Both the position numbers and the translations under genes were made by a program. Positions 1 through 6,430 of a DNA stretch of 8,023 nt are shown one piece after another. The notes under the pieces were generated by a model that made no database searches, was not told the DNA's origin, and saw only the letters and a list, made by a program, of their open reading frames with translations. The number at the start of each line of letters is the position of its first letter. Within the stretch, counting starts at the first letter, position 1. Source of the stretch: Clostridiales bacterium (GTDB lineage Bacteria > Bacillota > Clostridia > Oscillospirales > Acutalibacteraceae); assembly GCA_012511005.1 (NCBI GenBank), contig JAAZGX010000154.1:1-8023 (forward strand), read 5' to 3'.

Positions 1-2466
1 GAAAATGAATTTTACCGTATAACTGTTGATGAGAATAAGGGCGGTGGTATTGTTTCAATTTATGATAAAAAAGAAAAACGAGAAATAATAAACGATAAAG
101 ACGGTAAAATCGGTGCGGTATACGCCCTAAAAGAGCTTCGCGAGCGAATGGAAACACAGCACGAGTTTTATACTACGGGTGAAAAGCTTTCATCTGCAGA
201 AAGCCGCGCCGATATACGGCGTATAAAGGATGATGTGTCAGATAAACTTATTATAAAATCAAATATGAATATCCTTTGCGTGCTTGTGCAGGAATTAACG
301 CTTACTAAAGGTGTAAAGCGCATAGATTTCCGAATTTCTATTGAGGATTACACGGGTGACGACCATCTTTTCACCTATAATTTACCCGTAAATATTAAGG
401 GCGGCAAAGCGATTTTTGATGACAGGTTTGCACCTGCCGTTCGTCCTAAAAGCCGAAATGTCCTTGATTTTAAGACGCACCAATACGCCATGGCTTCGCA
501 CTGCTCCGTGTTTGCCGCAAACCATTGGTTTGGGCTTGGACCCTCTGTTACTATTGAGTTTAAGGAAAAAGGCTCAATAAATATCGGCTCGTCCGCACTC
601 ATTGCATCAGATGACAAGGTGCTTGAAAAATCGGTTTTAGATTTTTTGGCTATGCTTACTAAAAAGGCAATTCCCATTACTGCATATCCCGATAAAAAAA
701 GGACGCCGCATGCTACTTTACTATCGCATTTTAATGAGGATTTGCATTTTACAGATACTCGTTTTGTACTCTGTATTTCAGGAATTTATAACGAATATGA
801 AGAAAAACTTCTTTCTGATGTTAAGATTAGAAAGCGTTTTGAAGAGGCTGTAAACAAAAATGGCGCTGCCGTATTTTACACTGTTGACAGTGATAATCTA
901 TGGAATAAACCTATTGATGTTGTGCTTATAAAAGCAAAAGATGAAAAAACTCTTCAAAGCTTTATAAACAATATAGGCAATACGCTTTCCTCTTCATCAA
1001 ACATATGCTTTCTGCATTTTACTATAGGCGAAAAAATCGAATATGCTGATGACTACACCGTTTCAATTCTTAATAGAGGCAACTTAGCGTCAAGCGTAGA
1101 GGCTGATAATTCACTAAACCTTATGCTCTTTCATACGGCTCTTTTCTATGGAAACAGCGGAAAGGTTACGGGAAACAAGGAGCTTGTACCCGAGCAAAAG
1201 TCGCATATTTTTGAGTTCGCTTTATACCCCCACAAAGGCTCATACCGTGAGGGCAACGAGTTTATAAACGCGCTTTTCTATAATGACCCATTACTTTCTA
1301 AAAAAGCGGAAAAATCCGAAAAAGCGTTTCTCCCCTTTGAAAAAAGCTTTGTAAAATGCAGTTTCAGCTTTGTTTTAACCTCATTCAAAGCAGGCGGCTA
1401 TCCTTTGGCATCGCTTAAAGGAAAAATGCCGCCTATAACTGAGCGCGGTTTTGCACTGCGAGGATTTGAGCAAAACGGAGTTAATACAAAACTTAATATA
1501 AAATTTGGGTTTGATACTATACATATTCATTCTTGTGATTTGCTTGAGGAAAACACGAAAGTACAAAAGCATAGCAAAAGTGTTTTCACTTCCCCTGTTA
1601 CTTCCCATTCTATTGAAAATTTTGTGCTTTTCCCAAAAAAGCCTTTAGAAACTCTTGAGAGTGCCGTATTAGGCGCAGAGAGTGAAACGGTAAAGCCTAC
1701 ATATATCAGAAGCTTTGAGCATTCGCTCGGCTCTATGCCGTTTTCATATCTCCGTACTGCTGCCGTTATTGACAGAAAGCTTGAATATACGAGCAAAACA
1801 AGCTTTAATGCCACAATCTCTGTTGTTAATAACCGCACGGATGAATGTATTACAGGAAAACTCAGGCTCACCCTGCCAAAAGGCTTTTCTGCTGATAAAG
1901 AGAATTTTGAATACTCTCTTTCTCCCGATGACTATATGTTATTCCCCGTGACGATTACAAAGGAAAATGAAAATAGCAAGGGTATAATTTATCTTTATTT
2001 TGATGATGGCGAAAACGAGTTTTTTGACGCTCTTGAAGTCGGCTCATTTAATCCGTCTTTATCAATGAAAATTGACGGCTCAAAAATTATTGTAACGATT
2101 AGAAATGATACTTACATACCCTTATTCGGAGAACTGCTTCTTGCCTGCCCCATTGAATGCTGGGGTATAGGAGATAAAAGAACTGACGCGCTATGCGGCA
2201 TAACGCCGTTTTCACATAAAGTAAGCCTTGAGCCTAAAACACATTGTGACTATAGCTTTGATATAACCAATGAGAACAGCAGTATTTTTAATGCCTATTG
2301 GGCGGCGGCAAAGTTAGTAATAAATGGCAAGGTTTTTTACGCATATGCGAAAAATCACGGCATTAGAAGAAACCTTTGGGCGCATGAGTTTGACCCGTCC
2401 GGAGTGGGCGAGCGTAACGGTCAAAAAAGGTATTTGACATTAAAGGACGGGATGATAATTGATTAA
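1..2466 (+). CDS. GH38-type alpha-mannosidase-like protein, C-terminal part (5' end off the window)
   Basis: The frame is open from base 1, so the ATG at 148 is internal; 821 codons are visible. The fragment is the C-terminal beta-sandwich part of a glycoside hydrolase family 38 protein, a family that removes alpha-linked mannose. Seen: an opening strand FYRITVDENKGGGIVSIYDK (residues 4-23), the NRG motif near 358-360 and ALYPHKG near 407-413, all typical of the GH38 C-terminal domain. Residues about 237-341 read as alternating strands and helices and look like an alpha/beta insertion. Residues about 602-681 resemble a NEW3-type beta-sandwich (LPKGF, then SLSPDDY). The catalytic domain with the nucleophile Asp and metal ligands is outside the window, so activity and secretion cannot be judged. 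The stop overlaps the next gene by 8 nt, implying one operon and coupled translation. Family assignment is fairly secure; the substrate is inferred. Confidence 0.8.
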   Translation, partial: ENEFYRITVDENKGGGIVSIYDKKEKREIINDKDGKIGAVYALKELRERMETQHEFYTTGEKLSSAESRADIRRIKDDVSDKLIIKSNMNILCVLVQELTLTKGVKRIDFRISIEDYTGDDHLFTYNLPVNIKGGKAIFDDRFAPAVRPKSRNVLDFKTHQYAMASHCSVFAANHWFGLGPSVTIEFKEKGSINIGSSALIASDDKVLEKSVLDFLAMLTKKAIPITAYPDKKRTPHATLLSHFNEDLHFTDTRFVLCISGIYNEYEEKLLSDVKIRKRFEEAVNKNGAAVFYTVDSDNLWNKPIDVVLIKAKDEKTLQSFINNIGNTLSSSSNICFLHFTIGEKIEYADDYTVSILNRGNLASSVEADNSLNLMLFHTALFYGNSGKVTGNKELVPEQKSHIFEFALYPHKGSYREGNEFINALFYNDPLLSKKAEKSEKAFLPFEKSFVKCSFSFVLTSFKAGGYPLASLKGKMPPITERGFALRGFEQNGVNTKLNIKFGFDTIHIHSCDLLEENTKVQKHSKSVFTSPVTSHSIENFVLFPKKPLETLESAVLGAESETVKPTYIRSFEHSLGSMPFSYLRTAAVIDRKLEYTSKTSFNATISVVNNRTDECITGKLRLTLPKGFSADKENFEYSLSPDDYMLFPVTITKENENSKGIIYLYFDDGENEFFDALEVGSFNPSLSMKIDGSKIIVTIRNDTYIPLFGELLLACPIECWGIGDKRTDALCGITPFSHKVSLEPKTHCDYSFDITNENSSIFNAYWAAAKLVINGKVFYAYAKNHGIRRNLWAHEFDPSGVGERNGQKRYLTLKDGMIID
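2442..2447 (+). promoter_or_regulatory. Ribosome binding site for the esterase TTG start
   Basis: AAAGGA lies inside the last codons of the mannosidase-like gene, 11 nt before the TTG at 2459. In this frame TAA at 2456-2458 directly precedes the TTG, so no earlier start is possible. The spacing is a little long, but no better site or ATG exists nearby. Confidence 0.55.
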
Positions 2467-3529
2467 AGAACTACTGATTGAAAGGTCTTTGCCGGAATTA
2501 CTTTCTTTTTGTGACGGTAGAAAAGTAACTAAAGAGAATTGGGACGAAAGGCGCACGGAAATTATTGATTTAATTTCCGGCGAGTATGGCTCTTTGCCGG
2601 AAAAGCCTTTATCCATTAGCTTTAGAACAGCAAGTGAAGAAAAGCAGTTTTGCGCCGGCAAAGCAAGACTTACAAAAACTATGCTAACTTCAACTCTTGC
2701 AGGGGGCGGTGAATTCACCTTTCCCGTCTATTCCGTTATCCCCAAAAAGCAAGGTAAGCTAAAAACTTTTATACTGATTAACTTTAGAGATTCTGTACCG
2801 GACAGGTATTTGCCGAGTGAAGAGCTTTGTGACTTAGGATATGCCGTTCATTCATTTTGTTATACTGATGTATCGTCAGACGATGCCGATTATAATAACG
2901 GGCTTGCAAAGTTTTACTGCGGTGAAGAAGGAAACTCAAAAAGAGGGAAAATAGCACTATGGGCATGGGCAGCTATGAGAGTTTTGGACTTTGTTTTAAC
3001 CTTGCCTGAAACAGACAAAGAAAATATAGCCGTAGCAGGACATTCAAGGCTTGGTAAAACCGCGCTTCTTGCAGGCGGGCTTGATACTCGATTTTCAGCA
3101 GTTTACTCAAACAATTCCGGCTGTTCGGGCGCGGCGTTGTCAAGGGAAAAAAACGGAGAGCGCATTGAAGATATATTAACGGGATTTCCCTATTGGTTCA
3201 AACAGAGTTATGACGCTTTTTCTGAAAAAGAGCATACGCTCCCTTTTGACCAACATTTTTTACTTGCTTTGACGGCGCCGCGAAAGCTTTATATAGCAAG
3301 CGCCGCCCTTGACGGCTGGGCTGACCCCGTTTCAGAATTTTTGGCGGCTGCCGCCGCTTCTCCCGCTTATGAATTGTTAGGTGTAAAGGGATTAATCACA
3401 AACGCTGTTTTGCCAAAAGAAAATGAGTTGTTTCATAAAGGAAATATCGGGTATCATCTTAGAAGCGGCACTCATTATCTTAGCAGATACGATTGGAATG
3501 CATTTGCAAAGTTTATTGAGAAAGCATAA
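2459..3529 (+). CDS. CE15-like (glucuronoyl esterase-type) alpha/beta hydrolase
   Basis: A 356-residue serine esterase of the alpha/beta-hydrolase fold, closest by motif to carbohydrate esterase family 15, whose characterised members cleave 4-O-methyl-glucuronoyl esters. Seen: the nucleophile elbow GHSRLGK at 194-200 (Ser196), a GCSGAALSR stretch at 221-229, LPFDQH at 261-266, ALDGWADP at 283-290, and YHLRSGTHYLSRYDW at 332-346 with the likely catalytic His339. The usual CE15 acid, about 23 residues after the serine, falls on Asn219; Asp285 is the likely replacement. No signal peptide is present, so it is probably cytosolic, unlike the secreted biomass-degrading members. The start is TTG: an in-frame stop directly precedes it, no ATG follows until residue 75, and AAAGGA lies 11 nt upstream. 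It overlaps the mannosidase-like gene and ends in a hairpin. It may instead act on another sugar ester such as an acetyl group; automated pipelines may call it an acetylxylan esterase. Confidence 0.82.
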   Translation: MIKELLIERSLPELLSFCDGRKVTKENWDERRTEIIDLISGEYGSLPEKPLSISFRTASEEKQFCAGKARLTKTMLTSTLAGGGEFTFPVYSVIPKKQGKLKTFILINFRDSVPDRYLPSEELCDLGYAVHSFCYTDVSSDDADYNNGLAKFYCGEEGNSKRGKIALWAWAAMRVLDFVLTLPETDKENIAVAGHSRLGKTALLAGGLDTRFSAVYSNNSGCSGAALSREKNGERIEDILTGFPYWFKQSYDAFSEKEHTLPFDQHFLLALTAPRKLYIASAALDGWADPVSEFLAAAAASPAYELLGVKGLITNAVLPKENELFHKGNIGYHLRSGTHYLSRYDWNAFAKFIEKA

Positions 3530-3567
3530 ATATAGCAGTGGGGCTAAAACCTCACTGCTATATTTAT
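3526..3567. terminator. Hairpin terminator shared by two convergent units
   Basis: Two 18-nt arms (3526-3543 and 3550-3567) pair fully around a 6-nt CTAAAA loop when read as + strand RNA, with one G-U pair near the loop (3541 with 3552). The loop end is GC-rich and the base is AT-rich, so the distal arm supplies a U-rich 3' end in place of a long T run. The left arm contains the esterase stop codon. Read on the - strand the wobble becomes an A-C mismatch, but the rest holds, so it probably also ends the kinase-isomerase transcript, whose last gene stops at 3580. Confidence 0.85.
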
Positions 3568-3579
3568 CATTAACTCAAA

Positions 3580-4212
3580 TCAATCTGAAAAATATCTTTC
3601 TTCAAGCGCGGCGCAAAGCGCGTGGTATAAAGGCAGCGTGTATTCCTGAACTTCATACGGACTAATGGCAGGAAGGCGTATGCATACCGTTGAATTGTCT
3701 TTGATTTCACCGCCGCCTTTACCTGTTATTGAAAGAACATTACAGCCTAAAGCTTCTGCTGTGCGGGCGGCGTTTATTATATTTTGAGAGTTGCCTGAGG
3801 TCGTAAGCGCTATTAGTGTATCATTCTTTTTTGCATAACCGTAAACCTGTTGGGCAAAAAGCATATCCGCCGCAACATCATTTGCAAATGCCGTAATAAG
3901 CGAGGTTTGACTGACAAGAGAAATTGCGGGTAACGCCTTTTGAAGATTGTTTGCAATATATTGCCCGTTTTCATATTTTGAAAACACAGCTTTTTCAGAC
4001 GGTGAAAGCTCTCTTTTAAGATTAAAGCCTTTCATTAATTCTCCTACTATATGCTCACTGTCAGCGGCGCTGCCGCCGTTTCCGCAAATGAGTACTTTAC
4101 CGCCGTTATCATATGTATTAGTAAGGCATTGAAAAGCTTTTTCTATATCAGTTTTACAATTACTAATTTTGGGATACTTATCATATAAAGCGTTAAATAT
4201 TTTGCTCATCAT
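3580..4212 (-). CDS. GmhA-like SIS-domain sugar-phosphate isomerase
   Basis: A 210-residue SIS-domain protein of the phosphoheptose isomerase (GmhA) type. In E. coli this enzyme converts sedoheptulose 7-phosphate to D-glycero-D-manno-heptose 7-phosphate in the cytosol. Seen, numbered from this start: phosphate-binding CGNGGSAADSEH at 43-54, His54 and Glu58 at the metal/catalytic positions (E. coli His61 and Glu65), TTSGNSQN at 137-144, and Gln189 and His197 matching E. coli Gln172 and His180. Compared with E. coli GmhA there is an extra segment of about 24 residues near 66-90, so the substrate may differ. Start choice: the ATG at 4212 has GGAG 7 nt upstream; the next ATG (4209) is also possible. 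The earlier ATGs at 4254 and 4230 lie deep inside the kinase gene with no comparable site. It overlaps the ROK gene by 20 nt, so the two are probably translated together. No other heptose-pathway gene is visible. Confidence 0.85.
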   Translation of the reverse strand: MMSKIFNALYDKYPKISNCKTDIEKAFQCLTNTYDNGGKVLICGNGGSAADSEHIVGELMKGFNLKRELSPSEKAVFSKYENGQYIANNLQKALPAISLVSQTSLITAFANDVAADMLFAQQVYGYAKKNDTLIALTTSGNSQNIINAARTAEALGCNVLSITGKGGGEIKDNSTVCIRLPAISPYEVQEYTLPLYHALCAALEERYFSD

Positions 4213-5203
4213 CGGCAAACTCCATTCCATCTGAAATAATTCCAAGAGCCGCATAGTCCCCTATTTTGTCGCCAAGCATTGACGGCGCTATAATAAGCTC
4301 TTCGCTGCAATGCGATAAAGCCTCTTTCTTTACTATTTCTGTTACAATAGGAAGATAAAAATCCGAATTTCTTGTGAATATACTTCCAATAATAATTATT
4401 TCCGGATTTAGTATATCAGCTAAAATAGCTAAACCTCTGCCAAGGTACTTTGCGCTTACTGTAACTATTTCCTTCGCAAGTTCATCACCGGCGTACATAG
4501 CGTCAAAAACATCCTTAGCCGTTATGCCGCTGTCTTTTGCTTTCTTTTCTAAAGAGGAAGTTTTACCCTCCCTAATCCGCTCTTTTAACATATTTTCCGC
4601 CAAATTAGAGATGCCGCCGCCGGAGCAATAACCCTCAAAAGAGCCGTATTTGCCATATCCTAAAGGACCGTCCTCAGAAAGCCTTATATGCCCGACTTCT
4701 CCCGCCATATCGTTCCTGCCGGTGTATAGCTTGCCGTTTAATATTAATCCGGCGCCCATGCCTGTCCCAAATGTTAAGAAAACGATATTTTCATATCCCC
4801 TGCCCGCCCCGAAACGGTATTCTGCCATAGCACAAGCATTAGCATCATTATGAAGCCAAACCGGAACAAAAAATCTTTTTTCAAAAAACTCTTTTATATG
4901 TACATTGTCCCACCCGGGAAGATTTGGGGGGGATTTAATTATACCCTTTTTGCTGTCTAAAGGACCGCCGCAGCTAATTCCGATTTTTGCTACATCGTAT
5001 GCAGATATAAAGTTTCTGTTATACATTTTTTCAATAGAGGAGGCAAGTTCTTCAAGAATTTCATCCGCCCCTCTCTCAAGCGCTTTCGTCGGAAATTCAA
5101 TTCTGTCAACAATACTGTCACAAATAAGCCCTTGAGCCAAAGCGCATTTTGCCAATACAGCCGCACACTTTGTGCCGCCAATATCTATTCCAAGCAAATA
5201 CAT
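4193..5203 (-). CDS. ROK-family sugar kinase
   Basis: A 336-residue protein of the ROK family, cytosolic ATP-dependent kinases of glucose, fructose, mannose, allose or N-acetyl-amino sugars (the family also has DNA-binding repressors). Seen: N-terminal phosphate-binding DIGGTK at 7-12, HNDANACAMAEYRFGAG at 118-134 with the catalytic base Asp120, TFGTGMGAGLILNGKLYTG at 144-162, and GEVGHIRL at 168-175 with sugar-contacting Glu169 and His172. There is no N-terminal helix-turn-helix, so this is an enzyme, not a repressor. The usual zinc-binding CxCGxxGC motif after GH is absent: the segment reads GPLGYGKYGSFEGYCSGGG (179-197) with one Cys. The ATG has AAGGGGG 7 nt upstream, so the start is firm. 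It is the first gene of a two-gene unit with the SIS isomerase. The sugar cannot be named from sequence; mannose or a related hexose is a guess from context. Confidence 0.9.
   Translation of the reverse strand: MYLLGIDIGGTKCAAVLAKCALAQGLICDSIVDRIEFPTKALERGADEILEELASSIEKMYNRNFISAYDVAKIGISCGGPLDSKKGIIKSPPNLPGWDNVHIKEFFEKRFFVPVWLHNDANACAMAEYRFGAGRGYENIVFLTFGTGMGAGLILNGKLYTGRNDMAGEVGHIRLSEDGPLGYGKYGSFEGYCSGGGISNLAENMLKERIREGKTSSLEKKAKDSGITAKDVFDAMYAGDELAKEIVTVSAKYLGRGLAILADILNPEIIIIGSIFTRNSDFYLPIVTEIVKKEALSHCSEELIIAPSMLGDKIGDYAALGIISDGMEFADDEQNI
4220..4223 (-). promoter_or_regulatory. Ribosome binding site deciding the isomerase start
   Basis: GGAG on the - strand lies 7 nt before the ATG at 4212 and 10 nt before the ATG at 4209, inside the 3' end of the ROK gene. 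It supports a start here rather than at 4254. Confidence 0.7.
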
Positions 5204-5232
5204 CGAAATGCCCCCTTTTTATCATTAAACAC

Positions 5233-5261
5233 ATCATAACACATTTGTTATCGTTTTTAAA
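5233..5261 (-). promoter_or_regulatory. Candidate promoter of the kinase-isomerase unit
   Basis: On the - strand, TTTAAA (5261-5256), a 17-nt spacer, and TATGAT (5238-5233) preceded by TGT, which makes an extended -10 element. Transcription would start near 5226, leaving a leader of about 23 nt with the ribosome binding site. It fills the 66-nt gap between gerAC and the ROK gene, which supports separate transcription from the ger operon. It is a match by eye in AT-rich DNA, so chance is possible. Confidence 0.55.
5236..5251. promoter_or_regulatory. Palindrome in the promoter, possible operator
   Basis: Read on the - strand it is ATAACA-AATG-TGTTAT, two perfect 6-nt arms around 4 nt. It fills most of the spacer and overlaps the -10, a position where a bound repressor would block RNA polymerase. 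It is too AT-rich and lacks a T run, so it is unlikely to be a terminator of the ger operon. No regulator gene is in the window to pair it with. Confidence 0.4.
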
Positions 5262-5269
5262 TATAAATG

Positions 5270-6430
5270 TTAAAAGATTGCTTCTTCTCCCGACCTCTTT
5301 ATCGTAACCTTTGTTGTAATCTGAACTTCAGAGGTGCCAAGCTTTTCTATCCACTCATCTCTTATGCTTTCAAAAGAGGCTGAATTTGTTATCCAAAGCC
5401 TTTTACCAATATGCATTAAATCTACTTTAAGCTCATTTCGAGCCGCGTTTACAGTTGAAGCAACTATTTGTGTTATCATATTTTCCGCTAAACCCGCTAT
5501 TTCATCTATCTTTTTTAGATTGATATCATTAGTTTTATCGCTTTCTACACCTTTAATATTACATTTGGCATTAATATTAAGGTATACATGTACTTTATCA
5601 TCTTCATAAACCGCTTTAACCTTGCGCTTTACGCTTTCTATCCTTAATATCACATTAGAGCCGTCGCTCGTATAAACATTAAAAAAACCTTTGTAAAAAT
5701 GGTGTTGAAAAATAGCCGCTCCCAGAGTTTCAGTTTCATTCAAATATCCGACTAATTTATTTCTTTTATCAAAAACTGCTGTCCCGCTTACCATTAACAT
5801 ATTTTCTTTAGCCTCTTCTTTTATAAGTACAGCCGGTACTGCAAGATTATGGATATCGTCCATAAAACAATTTATGCCCTCAAACATTCTAACACGAAGC
5901 GCTTTTCCGTATTGATGCGATTCTGTTAATATATTCTCTAAAAGTAAACTTACTATTATTTCTTTATTCATTTCTTTTGTCAGCACTTCTTGTGCCGAGG
6001 CATCTCTTGCGATAGCTAAAAGGACGGTAGGTTTTGCATTATAGTCCCTTATAAAAAAATCCAATATTCCGCTTAATCCCTCTCTTGCTGTGTCCTCCCC
6101 TATTATAAGCACTCTGTTATGAGCAAAAAGAGGCTCTCTGCCGCTCGTTCTTATAGCATCCTCTAAGGCTTGCGCAACGCTTTCGCCTTCACTGACATAT
6201 ATTTTCGATACCTTTTCAATTGTGCTTTGTCCGTTCATTGTTGCATTTTTTACATTGTTTATTGCCTCTATTGTAACGGTAAATCCATTTGTGCTTTTAT
6301 CAATTCCAATGCCCTGTATAATCATAAGGTCTATAATTTCAATTCCAAGCCGTCTGCACCCGACAGAAAAAATTAAAGATAAAAATAAAAATGTTATTAT
6401 CAAAGATTTAAACAGCATTGCTTTTTTCAC
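5270..6430 (-). CDS. gerAC: Ger(x)C family spore germination lipoprotein (GerAC)
   Basis: The C subunit of a GerA-type germinant receptor, a lipoprotein on the outer face of the spore inner membrane that works with the A and B subunits. Seen, from the start chosen here (386 residues): a basic N-terminus, a hydrophobic signal segment at about 6-22, and a lipobox SVGC ending at Cys25. Then come GIGIDK, the conserved SGREPLFAHNRVLIIGED stretch and an AKPTVLLAIA stretch of the N-terminal domain, and a C-terminal half ending near VTIKRSGEE. The length is normal for the family. Start choice: the GTG at 6430 has AAAGGAG 8 nt upstream. An upstream in-frame TTG at 6448 sits against that same AAAGGAG, so it cannot use it and is unlikely to be the true start. 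The gene overlaps the end of gerAB by 23 nt. No clear terminator follows the stop. Confidence 0.93.
   Translation of the reverse strand: MKKAMLFKSLIITFLFLSLIFSVGCRRLGIEIIDLMIIQGIGIDKSTNGFTVTIEAINNVKNATMNGQSTIEKVSKIYVSEGESVAQALEDAIRTSGREPLFAHNRVLIIGEDTAREGLSGILDFFIRDYNAKPTVLLAIARDASAQEVLTKEMNKEIIVSLLLENILTESHQYGKALRVRMFEGINCFMDDIHNLAVPAVLIKEEAKENMLMVSGTAVFDKRNKLVGYLNETETLGAAIFQHHFYKGFFNVYTSDGSNVILRIESVKRKVKAVYEDDKVHVYLNINAKCNIKGVESDKTNDINLKKIDEIAGLAENMITQIVASTVNAARNELKVDLMHIGKRLWITNSASFESIRDEWIEKLGTSEVQITTKVTIKRSGEEAIF

Noticed and set aside
375..677. A 100-codon - strand frame inside the mannosidase-like gene
   Set aside because: It is antisense to a strongly supported coding region and shows no recognisable domain.
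148..2466. Treating the ATG at 148 as the true start of the first gene
   Set aside because: The frame is open to base 1, and residues before this Met match the start of a GH38 beta-sandwich. The gene is cut by the window edge.
3580..4212. Lipopolysaccharide heptose synthesis
   Set aside because: The neighbouring spore germination genes indicate a Gram-positive organism, and no HldE, GmhB or heptosyltransferase gene is present. Gram-positive heptose glycans remain possible but unsupported here.
4213..4254. Longer isomerase starting at ATG 4254
   Set aside because: It would extend 62 nt into the kinase gene without a good ribosome binding site, while GGAG is well placed for the ATG at 4212. 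The extra residues do not resemble a GmhA N-terminus.
5204..5269. Terminator of the ger operon or a riboswitch in the gap
   Set aside because: The only inverted repeat has short AT-rich arms and no T run, and 66 nt is too short for a known riboswitch plus expression platform.
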